Positions 37,250-48,623 of a stretch of DNA of 64,000 nt are shown here, one piece after another. Source of the stretch: Siderastrea radians (Eukaryota; Cnidaria; Anthozoa; Scleractinia; Rhizangiidae); contig OZ024898.1 of the NCBI GenBank assembly GCA_964017195.1, forward strand, positions 7,691,294 to 7,755,293. Reading direction: 5' to 3'. Every line of letters begins with the position of its first letter. Positions within the stretch are counted from its first letter, which is position 1. The notes under the pieces are model-generated. The model had not been told where the DNA came from and did not search any database. It saw only the letters and a list, made by a program, of their open reading frames with translations. A program made the translations under genes and the position numbers.

Positions 37250-37522
37250 TTATTTCCAAGTCAGTTTTATTTCTTAGTATCTATATATCAAAGTGTTTTT
37301 TTACGCCGGGTGAGATTCTCCCTATTATGGTCTAAACGCCTTATTTCCAAGTCAGTTTTATTTCTTAGTATCTACAAATCAAAGTGTTTTTTTACCCCGG
37401 GAGGGGTACTCCCTACAATGGCCTTTACGCCTTATTTCCAAGTCAGTTTTATTTCTCAGTATCTATATACCAGTGTTTTTTTACCCAGGAGTACCCTGGG
37501 AGGGGTACTCCCTATAATGGCC
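37250..37522 (+). repeat. Tandem repeat, 91-bp period, three copies
   Basis: TTATTTCCAAGTCAGTTTTA starts at 37250, 37341 and 37432. Each unit has AGTATCTA and GTTTTTTTAC, followed by a CTCCCTA-xATGG stretch. Confidence 0.8.
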
Positions 37523-37938
37523 TATATGGAGAGGCTCCACCCGAAAGGGGTACCTTTTTCAGGTTTCAGGTATATAAAAGGGTAGAGATTTCACGGGCTG
37601 AAGTAAATTAAAGGGTAGGGAAATCTGTCATTTATGTATTTAAAAGGGCCTTTAATTAAAATATTTCGAGTAGATAATAATATTGTTTTCTGTTTTTTTG
37701 GTTAACATCTCTTCCGGTAATACTGTTCTCCCCTAATATGCAATGTTTTTAAGTAGGTATGTGAAAGGGGTACCATTTTTCACTGGAGGGTATGTCACCC
37801 CCGGGGGTTTACGCTTTGACTCCACAATTTAAAGTGGACGTAGCCTTTCAAAAGCTGGCTGATGAGCTTAAGTAATTCTAACACACAAGACTAATTACCA
37901 AACAAAATCATACAAACATTTGGGGACATCAATCTCAC

Positions 37939-38725
37939 CATTGATAGAGAACCACATTGCTAGTCCGGGGATTGTTCGTGTTTCACCACAGAGGCTGTGT
38001 GGGCAAAAGTTCAGTTGCCCTCCTGGCTCAACTTTAAGCAGGCACATGCAATCTTCAAGGACACAGGAGACCTGCCCGTGTTCTTGACATGGCTTTTCTT
38101 CCTCCGGGCAGTAAGGACACGCGACGCATATTTCATACATTAAATTTCTCAACCAGGGAAGCTCACATGACATATTTTGCAGTGTCTCTACTAAAAACAT
38201 TCGCACGAGACTTGCCACTTCTGCAATTTCACTACGCGAGGCTTCATCCTCTGGTTTTGTTTGCTTTAAGACGATCTTGATGAACCTTTTCTTGCATAGG
38301 AGGATTAACTGATGTTTGAACTCTTTCTCAATGAAGAATGTGGATGCCCCATGTAAGAAGATTGGCGGCTGCCTTAACCCACGCACAGAGCACCACTGGG
38401 TGCAGCGTGACACCAGCTGCAAGAAGAAACCATGAGGAACGAAACCCCCTGAGAACTGGAGATACAATGGGCATGGATCTGAAGATGAGGGATTCATTTT
38501 ACGAAGAGTTGGAGGTGTCCTGTTTAGCTGAGCTGGTACATAGTATTGCACTTCAGTTGGAGAGGTTGCAAACTTAACAATCAATCCAAATTGCTCCATC
38601 ATGTTCAAGATGTCCTCCTTGACAAGTCCTTCCTCACAAAATTTAGAAAAGACGTAATCAACAAGTTCCATGCTGAGTAAACCTGTTTTCTCCATGTCTT
38701 TCCACAAATTGGTGTGCCTAGGTTC
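37939..38725 (-). CDS. COR-region exon 2 of the TPR-ROC-COR-Death gene
   Basis: Acceptor TTATCAG precedes GAACCT; the likely donor is ATCAATG|GTGAGA, leaving phase 1. The exon encodes about 262 residues of the C-terminal COR half. A winged-helix-like part (LSMELVDYVFSKFCEEGLVKEDILNMMEQFGLI) is followed by the COR signature FSGGFVPHGFFLQLVSRC and a Cys-rich end (CPYCPEEEKPC). If the donor is not used, the frame stops 42 bases later, giving a COR-ending isoform. The next phase-matching exons lie beyond the Polinton. Confidence 0.7.
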
Positions 38726-39927
38726 CTGATAAAATACCGAAACATCAAAAATAAGGAAACGCTTCAAGTTACTTTTTTTTACAGAAGTATTGTACTTTTT
38801 TATATTAAAAAAAACTCTCTAAAAAAATGCAGGTAACCTTATCAATTTTTAAGTTGGGAAAACAATGACAGTTTCAATTATTTATATAATTTAAACTAAT
38901 AACAGACACATCGGTACCACTTTCAGCATTAGTGACCTTCACATAAGACTACGAGTACGAGATTGAGTAAGAGTCTCACCAAGATCGTAACCAGAGCTTC
39001 TTTCTCTGCTGGACATCAACAGGGAGAAGAAATGGGTCTGGGCAAATCACTAGTTTGAAATTGGAAATTCGTAGCCGCATTCAATGTCGTATTTGTGCTC
39101 GCTATTAGCAGCTGTCAGACCGAGTAGATAGATTACTCAAGGAAAGAGAAAAAGATAGCAAATTTAGCTGAATTTGTTATCGGTCATACCATATTATTCC
39201 CCATATAGCAACCACGAAACAAAAAAAAAACATGACTCGTCGACTGGCGACCCGGGAATATATGAGTTCCAGTTCGAGTTAAAGTTCGAGTTGACTAGAG
39301 TTGGTCTCGAGTTACTAAAAAAAAACACTGATTTTAGTATTGAGGCTAAACCGGATGTTCGTTTGCGCGCCTTTACATCGATGTTTGATTGACAGTTTTC
39401 TCGGAACAATTTACAGACGTCCATCTCGTTCGCGACAGGCTCAGGTTGGGAAAATTTGTCTGCTTACCGCCAATTAACCTGGAAGTTAAGTCGAACTCAA
39501 ATGAACGTAAATCGAACTCAACTCGAACTCGACCTCGAACTCATGAATTTCTCGATGCCATCGCCGGAAGTCGAACCCATAGTTTTATTATTCCAGTGGG
39601 ATGCTTTGACCACTGAGCGACAGGAAGAAAAAGGTCGTGGTTTCGACTAAGTCCCATGCTCGCAGCAATAAAATGAAAGAAGTAGGAAAATGAGTAAAAT
39701 GGAAAGGAATTTTAAAGGCAAAACGAGACTTGTGAGGAATAATTAAAAAAAAAAAGCGAGATTAAAAAGAGCCTAAGATCGAAACAACCCTTCTCCTCCC
39801 AAAAATCAAACGGTCTGAAATCTCAAGAATTTCAAGCCTCCAAAAAAATCGCTAGCAGCCCTCGGGCAAACAAGTCAAACCGGAACGAGTTCGAGTATAA
39901 AAAGGATAGGGTGATGTAGTTTCTTAC
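38726..39927. other. Intron of the ROCO gene
   Basis: No coding signal on either strand. Repeated words of the type TCGAACTCGA/GTTCGAGTT at 39260-39310 and 39490-39540 give a weak inverted symmetry. Confidence 0.45.
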
Positions 39928-40177
39928 CATGTCGTTGTAAGGACGAATGGTTATAAGTTGTTTAAAAAGATCAATCAACCATTGAGCCTGCAGTACAACT
40001 GTGTTGCGGTGTCTTGCAATTATGCCAAGGTCGTGATAAAAATCCAGCATAGTGGTAACCTCATTCTCATTGTCGATGAAGCACACTTCCTGGATAATGG
40101 TTTGAAGTTGTTCGAGCCTCAAGTAATACGTTTTCTGGTTGACTAAGGCTTGGACAACCTTCTCAAAGTTAAACCAC
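39928..40177 (-). CDS. COR-region exon 1
   Basis: Acceptor GCCTTTTAG, donor ACATG|GTAAGA, entry phase 2, exit phase 0. The 83 codons include WFNFEKVVQALVNQ, a LEQLQTIIQEVCF helix and the conserved LDFYHDLGIIARHR...VVLQAQWLIDLF of the COR dimerisation domain. It joins in frame to the Roc exon at 41063. Confidence 0.8.
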
Positions 40178-41062
40178 CTAAAAGGCACAGTAAGCATAAC
40201 ATAATTGAATAAAACTAATCAGTTCGAAACTGACTTTACAAAAAATAAGCAAGACAAATTTGAACAAGGCTAATCAAGTCATAAACATGAAATATGAAAA
40301 TCGAACAGAGTGCAATGTTCGAGGGAGTTGCTTTGTGTGACCTACACATGTATGGGAATTAACAAGGTGCACAGTCTTAGACTTTAGACGTAACAGTAAT
40401 CGAAATCTGGGTGGGAAGGTCCTGAAATGGGATTTAAGGCGTGCACTTCGAGGCACTGAGTTAGATGGAATGTCGATTGCATGATCAGGGACAAGTTGCT
40501 AAGTGCTGTACACCTGAGATCAGTCGATGACACTGGATGTTACTTCAAACCTAAATTTATCGTCGTTTGCTTCTTTTGGACGTCAACATCATTGTGTTTA
40601 TACATACCATCATGACACAGGAATTGAAGAGGTTACGTTGTGGGAGATATTTCGCCCTTAACTCAAACCTCTGCTAAATAAAACATAAGTAGTTTTTGTC
40701 GAAGACAAAATGTTGCAAGAAAACCACGACGAAGATATCGAGTAATTTTGTTAAAGGAAGAAAGAAGCATAATCAGCAGCAGCGCTAGCATAATCAGCAA
40801 TTTTCCACTACACAAGGAAAGTGCGTAAAAAAAAATGCATGGCCCAGATTGTTTACGTTGTAATTCATTTCCATCCGGGCCATCCGTAGCCAAAGACACT
40901 ACTTTATGGTTTCAGAAAACCCAAAAACTGCTGCAATACGTCTTCCAGTGTTTAAAAACATATAATGAAAATAATTAGCATATCCCTCTAAAAGGAATAC
41001 CTACCGATAAGAGCTGTGCCATTTGTTTATGTTTAATATGTGTTTCAGACTAAACAACTTAC
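40178..41062. other. Intron of the ROCO gene
   Basis: No exon or repeat recognised. Confidence 0.45.
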
Positions 41063-41802
41063 CGAAGAGGTACCTCCTCCCCCATGTAAGGTTCTTGCTT
41101 CAACACTTCAATCATTCGTTTCTGAAGAGCACAAATCCCATCACAAGATGAGCCTTGCATGTTATTAACTGAAAAGAAAGGCCGGATCACGTGAGCATCG
41201 AAGTCCTTTCCAGAAATTTCCGTCTGAATCTGCAATTCCATCTTTTTTATGTCCTGAAATGGTTTGTCAGCATGTGTTCCTACGATGAATACTGGAGGGC
41301 GCAGATAAGGTAAATCTTTTTCGCTCTCATTGCATTCATCCATCGCTGATTTTTGTGGAGACATGGTACTCACTGAAACAAGCCAAGACAATAAGTTGTC
41401 CAAATTCGTTTCACCGCTTGGATTTTTCAGACAAGTGATAACTCCTTGCCGAACACAGGGCCGAGCAGTGTTCTTTAGTCCTTTGCTGAGATTGTAGACA
41501 AGCATGTAAACTGCTCGTGACGACAAGAAAACTGGGTAGGAAGCGTAATAAAGGTGCTGTCCAGCAAAGTCCCAAAGATCAAGAGTCATATGGTGTTCTA
41601 CTGATGTAGTATCACTTGGCAGGTTCAAACCTTTCAAATGCTGAACAAGAAGATTTGTAAATTCTTCTGAAGGTGAAGTGGTGTCGAACTTCAATTCAGA
41701 TTTGGCTGGTTCTTTCGAGGCATTTTCATCTTGGCTGTGCCTGTGGTTAGCAGGAGGAACTTGGTCTATTTTTGCTGTTCTTGGGGCTTCTCTGATAGGT
41801 AC
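41063..41802 (-). CDS. Roc GTPase exon 2
   Basis: Acceptor TTATGTAG, donor CTTCG|GTAAGT, phases 0 to 2. About 246 codons. A linker rich in Pro, Asn and Lys comes first, then Roc motif G3 LWDFAGQHLYYAS and G4 VGTHADK, ending at the COR boundary (EEVPLR). Gln after DxAG is the Ras-type arrangement. With the exon at 42881 it completes one Roc domain. Confidence 0.8.
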
Positions 41803-42880
41803 CTACATAATGGTTTTGAAATGTTAGTACTGTTGCTGTTGCCTAGATCTCAAAATGAATACAGGATATGTTATTAAATCGAACTGATTTAGCTTTTACG
41901 TAGTTTTTAGCTTTTACGTAGTTTTAATATATTTCATTTTATTCTCATTTTATTAATGTATTTTTATTGGCATTTTTCCTTTTTTTATCGGTTTTATCTA
42001 TCATAGATTCGTTTTATTAATTTTAACTAGTATGTTGTGAATGTAAAGCGCTTTTGATCATTTCTATGTTAAAAGGCACGGAAGCAAATTAATAAATTAT
42101 TATTATTATGACTATTAATTATTACAAAAACGTCAACTATGTTGTGATTAACGCTTTTTATCAAATACGAGTACAAGAAGGAAATTATATGCCACAAATC
42201 TATCTCATTTTATTTCACTGATTAACAGAAGTACAAGATCAGATTTAATTGTTAACCATTCCATTTTTAGATGATTCGTCTACTGAGATTAACACAGTTT
42301 CCCTTGAAAGGTCCTAAGAAAAGTGTTATGATCCCGTTTGCTTTCGAGTAACTTAACAGGAAGCGAAATAATAATGATAATGATAATGATAATAATTACA
42401 AAATTGAACGCGTTTTGCAAAAAAGTGCTTCATTCAATCGGTAACTAATATTTTAGTTAATAGTCAGAAAGCTGCTTTTTTGTGTTTTGCAGTTATTAAT
42501 GAGATCAGTTACGCGAAGCTTAACTAAAGGTAAACGGTCTTATTTTAAAACAGAAAGCAGCAAACGCAAGCTAAGTCTTTCTTAAATATGAGCTCTCCGT
42601 CGGGACGAAAAAGAAACTGTCATGTGATGTCATATTTATTTGGCTGGACATGAAATAGACTGAGATGACCACTGGTAAACAATCGATGGTGTAGGATAAC
42701 CCAAGAACGATATATTCAAAATGAGACTTTCTACCGGACGAAGTAATTAAAAAAAGATGCTTTTAGAAAGGTTTTTACGGTTCGGCGCGACGCACAACTT
42801 TGGACTCCTTTAAAACAACTGCAGGTATGAGATACAGACAGCAGGTTTCTCTTATATTTTTATGTTTACTGTTGACCTAC
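41803..42880. other. Intron of the ROCO gene
   Basis: AT-rich, with short ATA/AAT runs near 42100 and 42380. No exon recognised. Confidence 0.45.
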
Positions 42881-43266
42881 CTGGTTCATTGGAGATATTT
42901 TCTCTTTTGGTTTATGATGAACTTCCGGTTCCACCTTCGCTTCTTCTTCCTTTAGTTCGCCAGCCACCATCATTGCAAGGTCGTTTGCAAATTGAGACAC
43001 GCCTAGATGCTCATCAGTGCGCTGCCAGTTCTTGACTTGATCAATGTCAATTTCGAACTTTGATGGGTCAACCTCTATTCCGTCGGTGCTCTGCTCATTA
43101 GGATCAAATGGTAAACCTAAAAAGGACTTCTTCAAACTTGTCTTTCCCGCTCGATCTTGGCCTATCAGCATGATTCGAGTTCGGTACAACTTTATTTTTC
43201 CCGTCTTTAAAGCGTTTTCATAGGCGAGCCTTGCCCTTAGTCCACGTGCTTGAATCTCTAGGGGAA
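42881..43266 (-). CDS. Roc GTPase exon 1
   Basis: Acceptor ATTAATTTAG, donor AACCAG|GTAGGT, phases 1 to 0. It contains the P-loop IGQDRAGKTSLKKS and a switch I region (NEQSTDGIEVDPSKFEID), and ends in a charged linker. This is the nucleotide-binding start of the Roc domain. Confidence 0.8.
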
Positions 43267-44244
43267 CTAAATTAATGATAGAAATACAACCGTCATAGAC
43301 GCTAACAAAAATGACCCTCTTACATTTTGCTTTACTTTTCCAGTACAAGAAGAGAACCACTTACTATTACCAGAACGTTATCCTACGATATAGCAATATC
43401 CTGGTCGTGCGTAGTTACATTATGTTAAGCTTTGTACTCTGAAAGAAAAGAAATTAGGTTTGAAAATGTACCATTTTCAAATACGCCCTTCTGCGCCTTC
43501 TGGTATGGTGTGAAAGAGGTTGTGATGGTTTCCATATATAATTGAGATTTAAAGAATTCATTTCATGCAACACTCAAATTTTCTCAGTCATAATTATTTT
43601 AAGTTGTTATTAAGGGGGAAAAGCCCTGCAGAGATCAGTTAGATGTCATAAATACTGCTGTTGTTTATAGTGTTTCAAACTGTTTTTTGACGGGGAAACT
43701 TTACAGTAATACCTGAAACGCACCAATCAAGTTTTACAGTCTTCAGAGCCTGACTTAACTGCCAGACGACCAATAACATCTCGAGATCATCGACCAATCA
43801 GGACAACGACCATAGACTTATAACATCGCTCTACTGACGATTCACAGTTCACTTGACTCTGATGATGACTTCCCTTCAGGTTGTCGAAAAGTAAGTCAAT
43901 GTCACCTCAAACAGTCCTTCTCAGAACTACACTCACCTGGACGATCATAATTTACCGACCTGTGATATGACTCCTGGGGTCCGTTTCTCGAAAGTCCCGG
44001 TAACTTTTCGGGACCGGAGCTATATTTTATAATCAAAATCTATAGAATGGTGGTGTCGCTTTTACCGCGCAAACCAGCTCGACTTGTTTTTTTTTTTACC
44101 TTACAATTTTACTGATAAGCTTTAAAAACAACAAAATGTGAATCTTTATGGCAAAGCTTGCGCTCATAAAAAAAAATTTCCGGGCCCGAAAAGTCATCAG
44201 GACTTTCGAGAAACGAGCCCCTGGGCTCAAACCTTTCATAATAC
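43267..44244. other. Intron of the ROCO gene
   Basis: Contains a MITE at 43974-44224 next to the exon; otherwise no recognised feature. Confidence 0.45.
43974..44224. repeat. MITE family 1, copy A
   Basis: Ends CTGGGGTCCGTTTCTCGAAAGTCC and inverted GGACTTTCGAGAAACGAGCCCCTGG. A second copy lies at 48385-48623. Confidence 0.75.
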
Positions 44245-44361
44245 CTGAACTGTCAATTGGAAGTCCTTCCGTGTCTTCTACTTCCTTGATTTCTTTGAAA
44301 TCCTCCAAGTCCGCCCTTTCTTCTAATCCTCCTCCTGTTACTTCCTCTTCTTGGCCAATCA
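44245..44361 (-). CDS. Acidic linker exon between TPR and Roc
   Basis: Acceptor CTTTCAG, donor GTTCAG|GTATTA, 117 nt, phase 1 to 1. The peptide is glutamate-rich (EEVTGG, DLEDFKEIKEVEDTEG). Phase matches the TPR exon before and Roc exon after. Confidence 0.65.
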
Positions 44362-44400
44362 CTGAAAGAACATCAGTAGATCAGGTGTCATAACTGTCAT

Positions 44401-44696
44401 AGAGCGCTTTTCAATTGAGTGCCGAAAGTAATTCGTGTTTTGCTTTGGTTTTGCTTTACTTCGCTCTGTGATTGGTTAAAAAAATCTCGCGCCACTTTCT
44501 CGACCAATCAGGAGTAAAACTCAAACCAAATCAGTCGCGACTTGCTCGCGCTCGCACGTTTTTTCCCGCGCTTGACGCCAGTAACATGTACTTGCTTCGA
44601 GTTCTGATTGGTTCATTGGATAATTTGTGTCTGTTGTGATTGGCTGGGGTAATTACTTTGGTTTTGGTTTTACGACACTCATTTGAAAAGCGCTCT
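44401..44696. repeat. MITE family 2, copy A
   Basis: Termini AGAGCGCTTTTCAA and TTGAAAAGCGCTCT. A diverged inverted copy is at 60429-60712. Confidence 0.75.
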
Positions 44697-45413
44697 ACAG
44701 AGTCATACTGACAAATTCAACACCGGAAAACTCAGAGAGGAACAAACAGGACAGAATGACTGAATATGTAGGATAAGGTAAAAAACTCTTTTCCAAATCT
44801 GATTGGATCTAATGTCCAGTCTACTGTCAGTTTAAATTTATACTGAGAGTCATTATTTCAATAAAAGTAAAGTAGAAGATTTTAGTATTTCGTGAACGCA
44901 TTTTTCTTAATTGCAGTCCATCTCCACCTTCTACCAGGCCTCTTCATCTCTTCTTCGTCTTCCTCGTCATTCCATTTTTTCCCCTTGTTTGCCGCCTTCT
45001 TTATAATTTTATCTTTTCCACCACTTTTTCAATTAAAAGACTTAAAGTTCAGCAAGCAAACAAACAAAAAAATAAGCTCGCTAGCTCACAGGTTCGGGAA
45101 TTTTATCGGTGTGGTTCTGGCACTTCTTAACCACCAGGTGGCACGAAAAGGCTTTCCGACAGAAGCCCTATATTAAGACTTGGGAAGAAGGGGTCGGACT
45201 CCCCCCCACCCACTCGCGAACTGAAATGCTTGAAAAATTCAAAATTTCCAAGGAATTGTCACCAACGTTTGTGAAGTATATCTAGAATTTATTTAAGAAC
45301 ATTAATGTGTGTTACTTTTTGTGGAAATTCCTATGTTACCGGCATCCTTGAAAAGACACTCAAAAGGTCTGCGTTGATGAGTAAAAGATTTCAGTCAGAC
45401 TAGGGATTTTTAC
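44697..45413. other. Intron of the ROCO gene
   Basis: No exon or clear repeat seen. A T/C-rich tract around 44930-45040 gives a spurious open frame. Confidence 0.4.
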
Positions 45414-47440
45414 CTGAAATGTCATTAGGAAGTCCTCTTGCGGTTGAAACCTTCTCCCCTAGTTCTGTCATCTTTTGGAGTTTACTATAGGTACTTGCTT
45501 GTCTGTTATCTCCAAGACTTCGATATGACCAGGCTAGAGTCTGGTACGCCAATATCTCCTCTTCTCTATCTTCCAACTCCTTGGCAATAGGTAGCGCTTG
45601 TTCAGCGTACCGAATGCTTTGCTGATAATTTCCGAGCATGTATGACGACCTGGCGACACTTCCATACGCTGCTCCCTCCATCTGCAAGTCTCCCATTTCC
45701 CTGGCAATACTTATCACTCGCATACCACAATCTGTGCTCTCCTGGTAGTCTCCGAGTTTGTAATACGAAATGGCTAGAAGTCCGTACGTTCCTCTTTCTG
45801 CTTCTCTGTCATCTAATTTGTCTCCCAATTGCTTGACAAGAGCAAGCCTCCGTATGGCAAATGTTATGCTTTGTTGGTAGTCTCCAAGCCCGCGGTATGC
45901 CAGGGATAGAGTTCTGCAGGCATGCATCTCTGTCATTCTATCTCCGATTTCCTTGGCAATACGTACGCATTGTTTGCAGCATGATATGCTCTGCTGGTAG
46001 TCGCATAGACTGTAATACGACTTGCCTAGAGTTCTCTGCGCATCTGCCTCTGCTTCTCTGTCTCCCACTTCCTTCGCAATAATTATCTCTTGTTTAGCAG
46101 ACTCTACGCTTCGTTTATAGTCTCCGAGACAGTAGTACGAGTTGGCTAAAATTCCGTAAGTTCCTCTCTCTGCTTCTCTATTTCCCATTTCCTTAGCAAT
46201 GCGTATTCTTTCTTCAGCATATTGTATGCTCTGTTGGTAGTCACCTAGACCATAATATGACCTGGCTAGGAACCTGTGTGCATCTACTTCTACTTTTCTG
46301 TTTCCCGCCTCCTTGGCAATATTCACCGCTTTTTTCGCGTATTCTACGCTCTGTTGAAAGTCTTTTAGACCGTAATACGACTTGGCTAGAAATCTGTACG
46401 AATCCCCCTCTGCCTCTTTGTCTGAAAGTTCCTTGGCAATAGCCGCTCCTTCCTCGGCACATTCTATGCTGCGATGGTAATCTCCGAGATTGGAATACAA
46501 CTCAGCAAGGATAATATACGCCTCTTCCTCTACTTTTCTATCTCCAAGCTCCTTGGCGATATTGAGCTCTTGTTTTGTACACTCTATAGTCTGCTGGTAG
46601 TTTCCAAGACCACGATATGACTCGGCTAGAATTCTGTAAGCCTCTCTCTGTGCTTGTCTATTTCCTGTTTCCTGTGCAATGACTATCCCCTCTTTGCCGC
46701 ATCGTATGCTCTCTTGGTAGGCTCCTTGGCTGTTGTAAGTAAGCGCAAGAATTGTGTACCCATTTCCCTCTGCTGGTCTATCTTTCACCTGCTTGGCAAT
46801 ACGGATCCCTTGCTTAGCGCATGCTACGCTTTGTAGGTATCGTTCAAGATTGCGATACAACAATGCTAGAATTCTGTACCCTTCTCCCTCCCCTTGTCTA
46901 TCTCCCACTTCCTTGGCGACGGTTATTTCTTGTTTGGCATTGTGTATGCTCTGTTGGTAATCTCCGAGGCTGCGATATGCCCCGGCTAGAACTCCATGGA
47001 CATCCACCTCTGCCTTTTTATTTCCCACTTCCCTAGCGATGCTAATTCCTTGTTTGGCACAATCAACGCTTTGGTGATAATCTTCGGCCCAGTAGTATGA
47101 TCTGGCTAGCACTCTGTATGCTTCTCCCTCTCCTTCTCTGTCTCCAAATTCCTTTGCAATACTTATCGCTCGTTTTGCAGACTCTATGCTTTTCCAGTAA
47201 TCTCCAATACTGATATACGCCAAAGCTACAATTTTGTATATCGCTCCCGTTAAGTCTCTACGTCCACACGAGTTGGCGAAACTTATTTCTTGTTCTCCGT
47301 GTTTAATACTGTTCTGGAACTCTCCAATCTCGTAATACTTACTAACTAAATGAAAAGAATCTTCTTTAGAAAAACGTTTCTTCCCCTTTTGCCTCAAATG
47401 TACAGCATGGGCACTGAAAAGTGTTGACTCCATCTGTATC
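45414..47440 (-). CDS. TPR-array exon at the N-terminus of the ROCO gene
   Basis: One large exon, probable first ATG at 47433 (MESTLFSAHAV). Acceptor GTCTCACAG lies just before it, donor TTTCAG|GTAAAA at 45414, exit phase 1. It codes about 16 tetratricopeptide repeats of 40 residues with the signature xYxxLGDYQQSIxxAKQxIxIAKExGDR. Arrays of this close-packed type (kinesin-light-chain or LGN-like) usually mediate ligand or partner binding. In TPR-ROC-COR-Death proteins the array is thought to sense or scaffold upstream of the GTPase. Upstream non-coding exons are probable but not identified. Confidence 0.85.
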
Positions 47441-47473
47441 CTGTGAGACAAAAGAATGATGTGAGACATAAAT

Positions 47474-47474
47474 A

Positions 47475-47515
<41 letters not shown>
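47474..47515. repeat. ATA/AAT microsatellite
   Basis: Trinucleotide array immediately upstream of the TPR exon acceptor. Confidence 0.85.
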
Positions 47516-47518
<3 letters not shown>

Positions 47519-48004
47519 CTGTCATTATTACTGTAAATTTATATGTAATTTTTTTTGTATTATTGCTATGTGCGGGTGAGCATTTCCGTATGGAACCCGC
47601 GCAATACAAATATTAAATATTACCAGGAGCCCATTAATGGCTCCTGATATTGCATATCATCTTATGTAGTTTATGGATGGTTGAGAGTTTAGATTTTAGA
47701 TTTTAGTATTTCTTCATTCCATAAGTACCTGTTAGTTGTAAATATTATTATATATTTTTTTTTAAATCCAAGGCTCACAGGTTACGCTATGCGCCCTGTG
47801 TAGCTAGTTTAGCTTTTAGCATACAGTCGTGAATTCTGCCATAATTAGTTTTAGGATTCTTTTTATAGGATTTATTAAGTTTGCACTAGTGAAGGTTTAG
47901 GATATTATCAAGATTTTTAGTGTTGAATTCCTGCAGGGCAACGTAGGTTACGCTTTGCGCCCTATGTGGCTAATTCTTATGCATTTATACGCTGTACACT
48001 GCAG

Positions 48005-48007
<3 letters not shown>

Positions 48008-48071
<64 letters not shown>
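48008..48071. repeat. AAT then GAT microsatellite
   Basis: About 11 AAT units followed by about 9 GAT units. Confidence 0.85.
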
Positions 48072-48072
<1 letters not shown>

Positions 48073-48232
48073 AATTTGGTGCTCGACGTCGTACTTTTAT
48101 TTCTAACGTTGTTTTCTTATAGACACGAGGTTTTTACTGTTAGCTAGAAGTACATTCTTCCCAGTCCCTCACTACCTTGGATCTGCGTTGTTTTAAATGC
48201 AAATATAAGGCTACACTCATAGCAGGACTGGG

Positions 48233-48371
48233 TCCCCTTTGTTCAAAGCAGGGTTAAGCTGACTCAGCGGATTAGCGTCAATTTTTTTATAGCCAAACAA
48301 CACGGATTCCTGTAAATCTTTAAACTTTAATCCCAGGTTAGCGTTAACCGGCTTTCGAACAAACGGGCCCT
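48233..48371. repeat. Short MITE (about 139 bp)
   Basis: Imperfect inverted ends: CCCTTTGTTCAAAGCAGGGTTAA at the left and GTTAACCGGCTTTCGAACAAACGGGCC at the right. Confidence 0.6.
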
Positions 48372-48384
48372 GGACTCTTTGGAC

Positions 48385-48623
48385 CTGGGGCCCGTTGCTC
48401 GAAAGTCCCCATAACTTTTCGGGCCCACAGCTATCACATAGAACGTTGCATGGCGTATAGTTTTTAGCCCCTATATCAGCCCGATTTGTTTAACCAACTT
48501 AGAATTTTATAACTCAGCTTTCAAAACCAACAAAATTTGAGTCTTTAATGTAAACACTGCGCGCACAAAGAAGCATTCCGGAACCCGAAAAGTTATCAGG
48601 ACTTCCGAGAAACGGGCTCCTGG
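48385..48623. repeat. MITE family 1, copy B
   Basis: Ends CTGGGGCCCGTTGCTCGAAAGTCC and GGACTTCCGAGAAACGGGCTCC. The internal sequence aligns with copy A at 43974-44224. Confidence 0.75.

Noticed and set aside
37895..37938. COR exon ending at the stop codon 37895
   Set aside because: Possible as an isoform, but the donor at 37939 matches the phase of the death-domain and linker exons, so the stop is probably intronic.
44892..45176. Hydrophobic Ser/Phe-rich plus-strand frame
   Set aside because: Driven by a T/C-rich tract in the ROCO intron; no motif or splice support.
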